A stretch of 64,000 nt of DNA. Source: Agrobacterium rosae. Lineage in GTDB: Bacteria; Pseudomonadota; Alphaproteobacteria; Rhizobiales; Rhizobiaceae. The stretch spans positions 328,143-392,142 of the forward strand of contig NZ_NXEJ01000001.1 of the NCBI RefSeq assembly GCF_002915175.1. The letters are read 5' to 3'. Position 1 is the stretch's first letter, and each line of letters begins with the position of its first letter. The notes beneath the pieces were generated by a model. It searched no databases. It had not been told where the DNA came from and saw only the letters and a program-made list of their open reading frames with translations. Shown piece by piece: positions 34,342-43,688 of this stretch. Both the position numbers and the translations under genes were made by a program.

Positions 34342-36034
34342 AGAACACATCCACTTGCCTGAAGGCGTGTCATCGCTCACAGGCAAGGTTAGGCTCTGGC
34401 CTCCGCAGGTCGAAATTGCCGACGCGATTGGTAACTCTGCGATTGAGCGCGTGACGTTGGTCAAGCCGGTTCGCGTAGGCTTCACGACACTGCTGACCAG
34501 CGCCATGGCAAGCTTTTGCAGCAATGACCCAGCGCCGATCTTGTCACTGTTGCCAACCGAGTCTGACTGTCGGGATTATATGGTTTCCGATGTCGAGCCG
34601 GTTTTTGATGCCTCGCCGACATTGCAAGGCATCCTGTCGAGTGACGATAAGAAGGGTGGACGAAACACGCTGCTGTCCCGGCGCTTTCCGGGCGGCTTTC
34701 TGAAAGTCATCGCCGCCAAGTCACCGCGCAACCTTCGTCGCCATAACGTGCGCATCCTGTTTATGGATGAGGTCGATGGCATGACCAACACCAAGGAAGG
34801 TTCTGCACCCATTCTGGCAGAGCGCCGTACGCTTTCGTTCTCCGACCGCAAGATTGTGATGGGATCGACGCCAGTCTACGAGGCCACAAGTCATGTGCTG
34901 CGCGCCTATGAGCATTCGGACAAGCGCATCTATGAGGTGCCTTGCCCGGAGTGCGGACACTTCCACGAGATACAGTGGGCCGACATTCAGTGGCCGGAAG
35001 GCGAGCCGGAAAAAGCTTACTACGTCTGTGTAGAATGCGGCTCGGTCGTTGATGAGCGGCACAAGCCGGAGATGGTGACGAACGGTCGGTGGCGAGCGCT
35101 CAAGCCGGAAGTCAAAGACCATGCGGGCTTCCGTATGAATGCTCTGATTTCCCTGTTGCCGAATGCGTCCTGGGGGCGACTGGCAAAGGAATTTGTGTCG
35201 GTCAAAAACGATCCATCCACTTTGCAGACCTTCGTCAACACCATCCTTGCTCAAGGGTGGAAAGACGAGTCCGACGAGCTGGACGATATCGAGATCAGCG
35301 AGCGCGCCGAAGACTTCGGCTTCGAAGCAATCCCTGTCGAGGTTCTGATCATCACTGCTGGCGTGGATGTGCAGGATGACCGGCTGGAGGTGACATTCAT
35401 CGGCTGGGATAAAGAGGGTGTTCCCTATGTCCTCGGCCATGAAGTCATCTGGGGTCGCTACGATGACACCGTGACGTGGGGCGAGCTGGACATTCTGCTG
35501 TCAACGCAATGGGATCATCCGTTGGGCGGTCGCATCAAGGTCGATGCGACATGCGTTGACAGCTCCGATGGCGAAACCATGGAAACGGTCTACCGCTTCG
35601 CCTTCCCTCGCTTTAACCGCAAGGTGTACGCGATCAAGGGCGCTGCGGGCAACCGGCCTTGGATCGAGCGCTCGAAAAGCACCGTAAAGGGCGGTCGCCT
35701 CTTCATCGTCGGTGTCGATGGCATCAAGAGCAACATCATGGGCAGGCTCACACGTCCAAGGTCCATGCGGTTCTCCAAAGACCTCGCCCCTGTCTGGTAT
35801 GAACAGGTTGCGGGCGAGCGCATGGAAATCACCTACAAGCGCGGCCAGACGGTCCGGCAGTTCGTGCCGGTTCCCGGTCGCCGCCATGAAGCCCTTGACT
35901 GCACCGTTTACGCCTTCGCAGCCCGCCAGATGGTCAATGCCAACTGGGCGCACCGTGAAGGCGAACTATCAACGCCACCGGAAATGGTGCCGCCACCTTC
36001 CAAACCTCAAATCGCAACATCGGATTGGTTATAG
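34256..36034 (+). CDS. Terminase large subunit, GpA family
   Basis: ATPase/nuclease that packages DNA into proheads. 592 residues. N-terminal PPPKLRLSKWIEEHIHLPEG is the GpA signature. The Walker A is the atypical VKPVRVGFTT of this family, and Walker B is RILFMDEVDG. A zinc ribbon CPECGHFH...CVECGSVV lies near residues 225-270. The nuclease part includes TAGVDVQDDRLEVTFIGW and later Asp residues (KVDATCVDSSDG, EALDCTVYAFAA). GTG at 34244 is an alternative start. The frame is intact, as in a functional phage. Confidence 0.92.
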   Translation: MTEALTLLRKALWESLQPPPKLRLSKWIEEHIHLPEGVSSLTGKVRLWPPQVEIADAIGNSAIERVTLVKPVRVGFTTLLTSAMASFCSNDPAPILSLLPTESDCRDYMVSDVEPVFDASPTLQGILSSDDKKGGRNTLLSRRFPGGFLKVIAAKSPRNLRRHNVRILFMDEVDGMTNTKEGSAPILAERRTLSFSDRKIVMGSTPVYEATSHVLRAYEHSDKRIYEVPCPECGHFHEIQWADIQWPEGEPEKAYYVCVECGSVVDERHKPEMVTNGRWRALKPEVKDHAGFRMNALISLLPNASWGRLAKEFVSVKNDPSTLQTFVNTILAQGWKDESDELDDIEISERAEDFGFEAIPVEVLIITAGVDVQDDRLEVTFIGWDKEGVPYVLGHEVIWGRYDDTVTWGELDILLSTQWDHPLGGRIKVDATCVDSSDGETMETVYRFAFPRFNRKVYAIKGAAGNRPWIERSKSTVKGGRLFIVGVDGIKSNIMGRLTRPRSMRFSKDLAPVWYEQVAGERMEITYKRGQTVRQFVPVPGRRHEALDCTVYAFAARQMVNANWAHREGELSTPPEMVPPPSKPQIATSDWL

Positions 36035-36036
36035 CC

Positions 36037-36231
36037 ATGGCCCTTATCGACGATCAAATCTCCGCGCTTGAAGAGGCTGTTGCCATGGGTGCGAAGAAAG
36101 TCACATTCCATTCCGGCGGAACACGCCGCGAAGTGGAATATCACTCCCTCAAGGATATGCGGGAAGCTTTGGCGAACCTGAAATCGCGTCAGTCCGGTGG
36201 CTCCCGTATGATCTTGGCGGCGCTCGATTGA
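36037..36231 (+). CDS. gpW-family head-tail joining protein
   Basis: 64 residues, the size of lambda gpW. ALIDDQISALEEAVAMGAKKVTFHSGG, RREVEYHSLKDMREALANLKSRQ follows the helix-beta hairpin-helix pattern of the family that seals the portal. Placed between terminase and portal, as in lambda. Its stop overlaps the portal start (TGATG). Confidence 0.85.
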   Translation: MALIDDQISALEEAVAMGAKKVTFHSGGTRREVEYHSLKDMREALANLKSRQSGGSRMILAALD

Positions 36232-37763
36232 TGGGTATCGGGAACGTTCTTGACCGGACTATTGGTTACTTTGCCCCCGAAGCCGGGCTTCGACGGATTA
36301 AGAACCGCGCCGCAATCGACATCATGTCGCGCGGCTATGCAGGTGCCGAAACCAGCCGACTGAAAACCGGCAGGCGCGCGCCTTCGACATCAGCTGATGC
36401 GGAACTTGTCCGCGCCGGTCGCGATCTGCGCAACAGCATGCGTGATCTGGTTCGCAACAATCCGCATGCTGCCAAGGCCATTTCCGAATTGGTCAGCCAC
36501 ACTATCGGTGACGGGATTATCCCACGATCCAAAAACAAGAAGGCCATCGAGCTTTTCAAAAAGTGGCAGAAGGTCTGTGATGCTGACGGCGATCTTGATT
36601 TCTACGGCATGCAGACGCTGCTTGCTCGCGAAATGTTCGAAAGCGGCAATGGCATGGTTCGCCGTCGCCGTCGCCTGCTGGAAGACGGGCTACCAGTGCC
36701 GCTGCAATTGCAGGTACTGGAGGACGATCTTATCGACAGCAGCAAAGAAGGTGTGCTTTCGGGTGGCGGAAAAGTCATTCAGGGTATCGAATTCGATGCC
36801 CTTGGACGTAAGCGGTCTTACTGGATGTTTGGTTCTCATCCCGGCAACAGCTTCTTTGATCCGCAATCGTCTATCGTTTCCAAGCCGGTTCCTGCGTCCG
36901 ATATCGCCCATATGTTCGAGAAGCAGAGAACGCAGGTTCGCGGCGCGCCTTGGGGCGTTCCCGCGATGGACGATATGTATGGCCTCGCCGTGTACGAAGA
37001 GTCCGAACAAATCCGCAAGCGTCTGGAGTCGTGCATTGTCGGCGTCATGACGGGCGGCGAAGATAATGACGTTCTGGGTACGCCGGTTGCCACGGACGAG
37101 GGCGGCAAGCCTCTTCCAGCCGGTATCTACGATGTTCACGGCCAGCGCGTCGAAAAGTTCTCGCCTGGCTCTTTCTATAACGCGGTCGGCGGGCGCGGGT
37201 TGACGTTCTCGCAACCTGCTGTGACTGACAGCTACGATCCCTACAAGGTTTCGCAGTTGCACACCATCGCGGCAGGCTGGCGCATGCCGTATTCCGTCCT
37301 GACGGGCCGATTGGACAAGGTGAATTATTCGTCCAGTAAGATCGGCCTTGAGCCTTTCCGTCGGTTAATCTCGGCCCTGCAATGGCAAGTCATCATTCCC
37401 ATGATGTTGCAGCCGATATGGGATTGGTTCTGCGAGGCGGCATATTTTGCGGGCGAACTCGATACGCCGACCGTGGAAGTGGAATGGTCGCCGCCTCGCT
37501 TCTATTCCGCCGACCCACTGAAGGACGTTCTCGCACGTCGCGCAGAAGTTCGTTCCGGCTTCCGGTCGCTTTCGAGCGCCATCGCGGAAACGGGCGAAAA
37601 CCCGGATGACGTGCTGGATGAAATCCAGTCCGACGCCAAGAAGCTCGATGATCGGAAACTGATCCTCGACAGTGACCCCCGGCGCATGTCGCAAGCTGGG
37701 CAGGTCCAGCAATCCGACGACAAGCCCGACGACGACAAGGACACCGACGATGACGAAACTTGA
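36231..37763 (+). CDS. Phage portal protein, lambda gpB family
   Basis: Forms the dodecameric DNA portal of the head. 510 residues with the family start (IGYFAPEAGLRRIKNRAAI), the segment RAGRDLRNSMRDLVRNNPHAAKAI, an ISHMFE-type IAHMFEKQRTQVRGAPWGVPAM, and SQLHTIAAGWRMPYSVLTGRLD. The acidic C-terminus (DDDKDTDDDET) is usual. ATG at 36231 is preferred over TTG at 36228. Overlaps the protease gene by 14 bases. Confidence 0.92.
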   Translation: MGIGNVLDRTIGYFAPEAGLRRIKNRAAIDIMSRGYAGAETSRLKTGRRAPSTSADAELVRAGRDLRNSMRDLVRNNPHAAKAISELVSHTIGDGIIPRSKNKKAIELFKKWQKVCDADGDLDFYGMQTLLAREMFESGNGMVRRRRRLLEDGLPVPLQLQVLEDDLIDSSKEGVLSGGGKVIQGIEFDALGRKRSYWMFGSHPGNSFFDPQSSIVSKPVPASDIAHMFEKQRTQVRGAPWGVPAMDDMYGLAVYEESEQIRKRLESCIVGVMTGGEDNDVLGTPVATDEGGKPLPAGIYDVHGQRVEKFSPGSFYNAVGGRGLTFSQPAVTDSYDPYKVSQLHTIAAGWRMPYSVLTGRLDKVNYSSSKIGLEPFRRLISALQWQVIIPMMLQPIWDWFCEAAYFAGELDTPTVEVEWSPPRFYSADPLKDVLARRAEVRSGFRSLSSAIAETGENPDDVLDEIQSDAKKLDDRKLILDSDPRRMSQAGQVQQSDDKPDDDKDTDDDET

Positions 37764-38400
37764 GGTTCGGAAAGCGCCCGCTAATCTGCCGATGCAGGTT
37801 CGCGGGCAGGGGCTTTCGGAAAGCAGGATTGATGAGGAAGCCCGCACCGTGACGCTGGTGTTTACCACCGGCGCTGCGGTGCGCAGGCTTCGTTATACCG
37901 GCTGGGACACCGCCAAGCCCTTTGATGAAATCCTAGTGGTTTCTGATCGGGCGCTCGACCTGTCTCGCATGAACCTTGGCGCGCCTGTCCTCGACAGCCA
38001 TTCCAAGTGGTCAACGTTCTCGCAGATCGCGGTTGTCGAACGGGCTTGGATCGAAAAGGGCGAGGGGTGGGCAACCATCCGTTTTCCGAAAGTCGGGATC
38101 GACCAAAGCGCAGACCGCATGTTCGGCCTGGTGTCTGACAAGATCATCAAGAATGTTTCGGTTGGCTATTCCATCGATAAAATCCGGGTGGAAGAGCCAC
38201 AGAAGAAAGGCGAGGTCGAAAAGATTTACGTCGAGCGCTGGACGCCAAACGAGATTTCTTTCGTGACCGTGCCAGCCGATCCGGGTGCGCAGGTTCGCGC
38301 CAATGAGGCGACCTTTCCACTGTCCATCATGGGTGCGTCTGATGCCTCCATCCGCGCTGCCCGCATGCGCATGGCCGAGGCTGCTCTAAGCCTCGCCTAA
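37750..38400 (+). CDS. Prohead protease, HK97-type
   Basis: Processes the capsid protein during head maturation. 216 residues from the ATG overlapping the portal end. Features: GLDLSRMN-type ALDLSRMNLGAPVLDSHSKWS with the catalytic His, later ISFVTVPADPGAQVR with the Ser/Thr region (SVGYSIDKI). The fold is that of herpesvirus-like serine proteases. It is in the same reading frame as the capsid gene, separated by one TAA and 102 bases; related phages carry a single protease-capsid fusion, from memory. Confidence 0.85.
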   Translation: MTKLEVRKAPANLPMQVRGQGLSESRIDEEARTVTLVFTTGAAVRRLRYTGWDTAKPFDEILVVSDRALDLSRMNLGAPVLDSHSKWSTFSQIAVVERAWIEKGEGWATIRFPKVGIDQSADRMFGLVSDKIIKNVSVGYSIDKIRVEEPQKKGEVEKIYVERWTPNEISFVTVPADPGAQVRANEATFPLSIMGASDASIRAARMRMAEAALSLA

Positions 38401-38502
38401 AACCATCCATCTACCATTTCAAAGTTCGCCACCTGCTTGCCACCGGGACGCAGGGCGACGGCGCTTGTCTGCCCGGTAATCTTAAAAAAGGAACTGCACA
38501 CC

Positions 38503-40164
38503 ATGAAAAAGGGTGCTTACTTTATTCTCGCCGCCGTCGCACTTGTTTGCTTCGGCCTTGCCTTCTCCATTCTCTCTGCTGACGTTTCCCATGCAGCTAC
38601 GTTGATCGGTCCCGATAGCTTCATGCACCATGGCGGAAGCTATGTCTTCGAAGCCAATCTCGCGCTGTTGGCTGCTCGCAAGAAACTCGAAGACCTGACA
38701 ACCCGCGCAAGCGCCAAGCGTGGCGAGCTGGTTGACGGCCTCTCCGAAGATGCGGCGCGCGCCATTGAAACGGATCACGCCTCGATCCTGAAAGACGTTG
38801 AGGAAACACGGGCCGAAGTGGCGCGGCTGGAAGCCGAAGAGCGCGCAAACCCATCTAATACACCAGTGGAAACTGACCCCCGCGCAGCCGCTCGTGAGGC
38901 CGTCAACGAAGAGCGCAACCGCGTCCGTAGCATCGAAGAGCTTTCAGCAAGAGCGGGCTTCGTTGATTTCGGTCGCCAGCACGCATTGTCTGGCACGGCG
39001 CTGGAATCCTTCCGCTCGCAGCTGCTCGAACACATGGTGACCAATGAGCGCCAGACGCCCACCGATAGCCGGGTGCGGGTGCAGGTTGGTCAGGATGAGC
39101 GTGACACGCAACGTTCTGCACAGATCGAAGCATTGGCCTACGGCCTCGGCGCTCCGGTTCCACAGGCTGGCCCTTCCGCCGCTGCACGTTCGCACATGGG
39201 TAAAGGTTTGATCGACCTTGCCGCTGAAAGTGTGAACTTCGCGGGCCGTCGCATGCTCAACGCCCGTGACATCGACGACATCTTCACGCGCGCTTCGCAC
39301 ACGACTTCGGATTTCTCCACGATCTTCGAAGGTGCCGTAAACCGCACCCTTGAACAGCGTTATGCGCTGGCGCAACCAACCTTCAAGCGGTTTGCCCGCA
39401 AGAAGAACTTCCGCGACTTCCGTCCTGATACGACCGTCAAGGTTGGTGACTTCCCGATGCTGAAAAAGGTTCTGGAAGGTGGCGAAATCAAATACGGCAC
39501 CTTCGGCGAAGGCAAAGAGGCAGTGCGCGCTTTCAGCTACGCCATCGCGCTCACGATCAGCCGTCAGATGTTGATCAACGATGACCTGGGAGCGATCTCC
39601 GAACTGCTCACCAGCTATGGCGCTTCGGTTGCTCTGTTCGAAGAAGTGACCTTCTACACGGACGCGTACAACGGTAAGCTTGCAGACGGAAAAACTGTCT
39701 TCCACGCGGATCACAACAACATCGGCGTTGCTGCTGGCCTGACTGTTGATTCTGTAGGTGCTGGCCGCAGATCGATGGGCTTGCAAAAGTCTGTTGATGA
39801 CAAACCATTGTTGGCTAACCCGGCTCGCATCATGCTCGTTGGCCCGAACCAGCTGACCGATGCGGAGAAGCTGTTGGCCTCCATCACACCAGCGACTATC
39901 TCCACCGTCAACATCTTCTCCGGTAAGTTCGAGCTAGTCGAAACTTCGCAGATCCCGGACAACTCTTGGAGCCTCCATGCCGACCCGGCTGCTGGCTCCA
40001 ATTATCGCTGGGGTTACCTTGAAGGCTACGAAGCTCCGCGCGTCCGTATGGACGAGCCATTCGGGCGTCAGGGCTTCAGCATGTCCGTCGAACACGACTT
40101 CGGTTGCGGCGCGACGGACTTCCGTTTTGGCTTCCGTAACCCCGGCCCGGCGCAGCAGCAGTAA
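38503..40164 (+). CDS. Major capsid protein with signal-like N-terminus
   Basis: 553 residues. ATG at 38503 has AAGGA 9 bases upstream. Residues 1-34 (KKGAYFILAAVALVCFGLAF, then a SHA-A cut-like site) look like a signal peptide, odd for a capsid. Residues 55-125 form a coiled-coil scaffold-like part, usual for HK97-type precursors. The rest is the capsid core (TLEQRYALAQPTFKRFARKK, KVGDFPMLKKVLEGGEIKYGTF, MLINDDLGAISELLTSYGA). It likely assembles with the protease and a DUF2190 decoration protein next door. Its Mu gpT-like core is a resemblance, not proven. Confidence 0.88.
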   Translation: MKKGAYFILAAVALVCFGLAFSILSADVSHAATLIGPDSFMHHGGSYVFEANLALLAARKKLEDLTTRASAKRGELVDGLSEDAARAIETDHASILKDVEETRAEVARLEAEERANPSNTPVETDPRAAAREAVNEERNRVRSIEELSARAGFVDFGRQHALSGTALESFRSQLLEHMVTNERQTPTDSRVRVQVGQDERDTQRSAQIEALAYGLGAPVPQAGPSAAARSHMGKGLIDLAAESVNFAGRRMLNARDIDDIFTRASHTTSDFSTIFEGAVNRTLEQRYALAQPTFKRFARKKNFRDFRPDTTVKVGDFPMLKKVLEGGEIKYGTFGEGKEAVRAFSYAIALTISRQMLINDDLGAISELLTSYGASVALFEEVTFYTDAYNGKLADGKTVFHADHNNIGVAAGLTVDSVGAGRRSMGLQKSVDDKPLLANPARIMLVGPNQLTDAEKLLASITPATISTVNIFSGKFELVETSQIPDNSWSLHADPAAGSNYRWGYLEGYEAPRVRMDEPFGRQGFSMSVEHDFGCGATDFRFGFRNPGPAQQQ

Positions 40165-40233
40165 CGGCGAGCCGCATCAACGGGTGGGCCTCGTGTCCAT
40201 CTCTCTCTCACTTCGTTCATAAGGGACAAGATC

Positions 40234-40554
40234 ATGGCGAAGAATTTCAAGCAGCCGGGCAAGATACTGGACATTCCAGCACCGGCAGATGTCAAATCCG
40301 GCGATGGCGTTCTTATCGGAAAGCTGTTCGGTGTAGCGCAGACCACTGTAAAGCAGGGTGAAATGGTGGCAATCGACCGTGAAGGCGTTTGGGACCTGCC
40401 AAAGACTGAAGCGCAGGCTTGGGCCATTGGCGATATCGTCTACTGGACCGGCACGGAAGTTTCCACGACCGCGAGCGGCAACACGAAGATTGGTTACGCT
40501 ACTGCGGTCGCTGCCAATCCGACGAAGCGCGGCGACGTGGTTCTTAGCCCGTAA
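40234..40554 (+). CDS. DUF2190-type capsid decoration protein
   Basis: 106 residues, beta-rich. KNFKQPGKILDIPAPADVKSGDGVLIGKLFGVA followed by MVAIDREGVWDLPK and IGDIVYWTG matches the DUF2190 (capsid cement) family, which coats and stabilises the head. Its place directly after the capsid gene agrees. The same fold occurs next to capsid genes in many siphoviruses and myoviruses. Confidence 0.82.
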   Translation: MAKNFKQPGKILDIPAPADVKSGDGVLIGKLFGVAQTTVKQGEMVAIDREGVWDLPKTEAQAWAIGDIVYWTGTEVSTTASGNTKIGYATAVAANPTKRGDVVLSP

Positions 40555-40555
40555 C

Positions 40556-40933
40556 ATGGTGGATTGGCGCAAACTGGAAGCTGCCGTTGACCGGAAGGTT
40601 GGCGGCGCTTTTGGCGAGCGTGTCCGTCTGTCGTTTATGAAAAGCGGCAAGGCCGACCCGGATCGCCCGCAGACCATCGTTCGATGCGAAGCCCTTTGCG
40701 TTGGCGGTGATGAAATCTCGAATTTGGGCGGCGGACGTTCCGGCCAGTTTCAAACCCGGCTTGCCTCTGGTGAGGCTGAACTGTTCTTGGATCGTGCGAC
40801 CTATGACGGTCCACCGCTGCAATCGGGCGACTCCGTCCGTGCAATGGATCGTACCGGCGAGCCGGTCTGGGAAGTCGCCAACGTGACCGACCGGCACAGC
40901 AACCTCATTGCCATTAGATTGAGAGAGAAATAG
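40556..40933 (+). CDS. Head-tail connector/head completion protein
   Basis: 125 residues from the ATG 1 base after the previous stop. VDWRKLEAAVDRKVGGAFGERVRLSF and the beta-rich C-terminus (RAMDRTGEPVWEVANVTDRHS) resemble lambda FII-type attachment or completion proteins. The place after decoration and before the baseplate fits. The exact family is uncertain. Confidence 0.6.
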   Translation: MVDWRKLEAAVDRKVGGAFGERVRLSFMKSGKADPDRPQTIVRCEALCVGGDEISNLGGGRSGQFQTRLASGEAELFLDRATYDGPPLQSGDSVRAMDRTGEPVWEVANVTDRHSNLIAIRLREK

Positions 40934-40935
40934 CC

Positions 40936-41688
40936 ATGTCGCTTGTTCGTATCGCCTTGCGCATTTGCGCCGTGGAAGCCCTGAAAGGGAATACGCTTGT
41001 CGGTGCCAACGTGCTGGATAGCGAAATCGGCGCGCTCGATGCCGCAAGTGATGGCACGTTGCGGACGGCAAAAGACAAGCCATTCATCTCGATCTACGCC
41101 GACGATGGCAAGGTGTTGACCGGGCTTGAACTTCGGTCGCTGACAAGAAGCGGGCTTGTCGATCTTGTGTTCGAAGCCGGGATTGCCACGCCGCATACAA
41201 TCACCGATCCGAACACAGATGAGACAGTGATTTACGAGGGCGTCCCGGCAACCGACGCTAACTTTGAATTTCACCTCGATCTGACCATGCGGCAAATTGC
41301 CGATGTGCTGGCCGACCCCGAAAACGAGTGGGCCGAAATATTCAGGCGGCTTGTCCTGAAATATGAAAAGTCCCAGCGCGCACGGGTGAGCGGCGACACG
41401 CAGGGCGTTCGCCTTGCTGCCCACCAACTGAAACTGACTGTCGAGGCGGTGGCCGATCCGGTCAGGGGTGACGATCTGAAAGAGGGTTCCGCCATGGCGG
41501 CATTCTTCGCCAAGTGCGAAAGCGACCTCGTGTCCACCTCCCCGGATATAGCGAAAAAGATCGAACTTATGCGGGCGCAGATTTCCGGCTCTGACCAAGA
41601 GTTGACAGCGGCCATGCGCCGGTTTGGCATGATCTACAGTGAGGCAGATGCCATGCTGTTGACGCCTGCGGATGGGATGGCACCATGA
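40936..41688 (+). CDS. Hypothetical structural-region prophage protein (250 aa)
   Basis: Unrecognised acidic protein: a beta-rich first half (ISIYADDGKVLTGLELRSL) and a helical second half (FAKCESDLVSTSPDIAKKIELMRAQIS). Placed between head completion and baseplate V and coupled to it by ATGA, so a tail or neck role is likely. Confidence 0.6.
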   Translation: MSLVRIALRICAVEALKGNTLVGANVLDSEIGALDAASDGTLRTAKDKPFISIYADDGKVLTGLELRSLTRSGLVDLVFEAGIATPHTITDPNTDETVIYEGVPATDANFEFHLDLTMRQIADVLADPENEWAEIFRRLVLKYEKSQRARVSGDTQGVRLAAHQLKLTVEAVADPVRGDDLKEGSAMAAFFAKCESDLVSTSPDIAKKIELMRAQISGSDQELTAAMRRFGMIYSEADAMLLTPADGMAP

Positions 41689-42257
41689 GGGGCATCGTTG
41701 ATCATATTGAGCAAATGGGCTTTCGGATTGCCGAACTGGAACGGCGCGACCGCAACCGTCGCCGCAAGGGCAAGATTGCCGAGATCAGCGACGACAAGAG
41801 CAAGTACCGTGTCGAGTTGTCGCGCCAAGGTGAAAAGCCCTACGTGACGCCATGGATCAAGGCGCGGACGCTGTCTGCCGGTGGCGTGAAGGTCGATGTC
41901 CTCTACAGCGTCGGCGAACAGGTGGATGTGGTTTCCGAAAGCGGCGACCTCGCAGACGCCCAAATCGATTTCTCGACCTACAGCGACGACAACGCCCGCG
42001 AAAACAGCGACACGCCGTTTCACATCAAGATTGGAGATACCGTGATTGAGGCCAGCGGCGGGCTTGTGAAAGTGACCGCTGCCAATGTCACTGTCGAGTC
42101 TGAAAAGGTCATCGTTCAAGCTGGCAACGTGCAGCTGGGCGGCGAGGGCGGCAAGAAGGTGGCGCGGATCGGCGACCTCGTCCACGTTCAAAGCGGCTCT
42201 TCTTCCGGCAAGTGGCCGATTGTCGAAGGCTCCGACACTGTCTTTGCCATAGATTAG
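41685..42257 (+). CDS. Baseplate assembly protein V (spike)
   Basis: Tail spike that punctures the outer membrane, P2 gpV-like. 190 residues: N-terminal helix (VDHIEQMGFRIAELERRDRN), an OB-fold (KGKIAEISDDKSKYRVELS, VKVDVLYSVGEQVDVVSESGD), and a beta-helix C-terminus with repeats (VIEASGGLVKVTAANVTVES, VIVQAGNVQLGG). GHD-type metal binding of P2 V is not obvious. First gene of the V-W-J-I baseplate set. Confidence 0.87.
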   Translation: MRGIVDHIEQMGFRIAELERRDRNRRRKGKIAEISDDKSKYRVELSRQGEKPYVTPWIKARTLSAGGVKVDVLYSVGEQVDVVSESGDLADAQIDFSTYSDDNARENSDTPFHIKIGDTVIEASGGLVKVTAANVTVESEKVIVQAGNVQLGGEGGKKVARIGDLVHVQSGSSSGKWPIVEGSDTVFAID

Positions 42258-42265
42258 AGGCTCCC

Positions 42266-42466
42266 ATGAAAATCTATTCTGTTCGCACCGGCTGCGAGAT
42301 TGCCGGGCGCTGGCGTGTGGCTGGCGAAAAAATCCCATTGTCTGCCGATGAGGCGCGCGAACTTGCGCCGCCCTTTGGCGAGGTCGTTTCTGAATTCAAG
42401 GAAGAGGGCGTAGGCCATGCCAAGCTCAACAGGCGTCAACGCCGTAACCGGCGCGCCTCTGACTGA
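42266..42466 (+). CDS. Small baseplate-region protein (66 aa)
   Basis: Between V and W. 66 residues from the ATG at 42266; MKIYSVRTGCEIAGRWRVAGEKIPLSADEAR is compact and beta-like, ending in a very basic tail (NRRQRRNRRASD). Unrecognised; the tail overlaps gpW's start by 50 bases in another frame, which is common in dense phage modules. Confidence 0.6.
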   Translation: MKIYSVRTGCEIAGRWRVAGEKIPLSADEARELAPPFGEVVSEFKEEGVGHAKLNRRQRRNRRASD

Positions 42467-42791
42467 TTGGGAGCACACGCAACAGTCTATCCGCAAGATA
42501 CTGTTGACGCCCATCGGGACACGCGTCATGCGCCGCGACTTTGGTTCTGAAATCCCTGATCTGATCGACGCCAAGATGAACCGGCGCAATGTGCTTGCGC
42601 TCTACTCTGCGGCGGCAACTGCCATTGCAAAATGGGAGCCGCGCTACCGAATGCGGTTTGGACAGGTCAGCCGGGCAGAAGCGACCGGCCAAATCGAACT
42701 TGCCATTCACGGCACATATTTCCCCCTCGGCCATCGCGGCGATTACTCGGTTTCGGAAACGCAATCTGTCCGGGTCGTGGTCGCTCCATAA
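42417..42791 (+). CDS. Baseplate assembly protein W (gp25-like)
   Basis: 124 residues with the gp25/W core: LTDWEHTQQSIRKILLTPIGTRVMRRDFGSEIP and the following helical pair with AIAKWEPRYR. Forms the baseplate wedge with J. Overlaps the small gene before it. The length is usual for P2 W. Confidence 0.88.
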   Translation: MPSSTGVNAVTGAPLTDWEHTQQSIRKILLTPIGTRVMRRDFGSEIPDLIDAKMNRRNVLALYSAAATAIAKWEPRYRMRFGQVSRAEATGQIELAIHGTYFPLGHRGDYSVSETQSVRVVVAP

Positions 42792-42803
42792 GAGGTAACT
42801 CCC

Positions 42804-43688
42804 TTGATCACTGACAGCGTTTTAAACCAGCTTCCACCGCCACAAGTGGTGGAACAGCTGGATTACGAAATCCTGCTTGCCCGCCAGAGCGACAAGTTCA
42901 AAGCGCTCTGGTCTGCCGTGCGGGCTGCAAACCCTGACGCGAACCTGCCTGACTATGATGTGGCGATGCTGGAAACGGACCCGCCCGTTATCGTCAATGA
43001 GGCCGAAAGCTACCGCGAACTTTTGATGCGCCAGCGCGTCAACGAAGCGGCGGTCGCAAGGCTTCTTGCTTTCGCAACGTTTGGAAACCTCGATCACCTT
43101 GCCGCCTTCTATGACGTGGTGCGCATGGCAGGCGAAAAAGATGACCGCCTGAAGCGGCGCGTCATCCTCGCCATTCAGGGCCGCTCTCCGGGCGGTACGG
43201 AAGCCCGCTACGCATCCATCGCCATGGATGCCGATATCCGGGTGCGTGACGCCATTGTTTACACGGTCGGGCGAAGCCCGGTCATCAACGTGGCGATCTT
43301 CTCCGATGCTGCGGATGGGGTGGCGGATGCGGCATTGATATCTGCGGTCAACGCTGCTTTGCAGGCCGGTGACAAGCGCATGGTCAATGACACGATCATT
43401 GTCAGAACGGCTGTGCGCCGGGTTATCGATCTGGTCGCGAATGTCTGGCTTTTGCCTGACACATCGACCGGCCTGCTTTCCACGATGGAAACGACGTTGC
43501 GCGATGCCTGGGCGAAAACGCAATCCCTTGGCCGCGACTTCACCGAAAGATGGTGGACGGCACGGCTGATGCTGGAAGGCGTCCACAAGGTCGAACCTGT
43601 CACGCCTGTTGGTGACGTGATTGTCCCTCCTGATGAGGCGTTGGCAATCGGCGCTGTAACTCTCAACTTCAAGGGCCGGGCCTTCTGA
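42804..43688 (+). CDS. Baseplate protein J (gp47 family)
   Basis: Baseplate wedge protein. 294 residues starting at TTG with GAGGT upstream; no ATG is available at the 5' end. N-terminal LPPPQVVEQLDYEILLAR and ESYRELLMRQRVNEAAVARLLAFATFGNLDHLAAFY are family hallmarks, and the C-terminal part is beta-rich. Next gene follows with a one-base overlap. Confidence 0.88.
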   Translation: MITDSVLNQLPPPQVVEQLDYEILLARQSDKFKALWSAVRAANPDANLPDYDVAMLETDPPVIVNEAESYRELLMRQRVNEAAVARLLAFATFGNLDHLAAFYDVVRMAGEKDDRLKRRVILAIQGRSPGGTEARYASIAMDADIRVRDAIVYTVGRSPVINVAIFSDAADGVADAALISAVNAALQAGDKRMVNDTIIVRTAVRRVIDLVANVWLLPDTSTGLLSTMETTLRDAWAKTQSLGRDFTERWWTARLMLEGVHKVEPVTPVGDVIVPPDEALAIGAVTLNFKGRAF

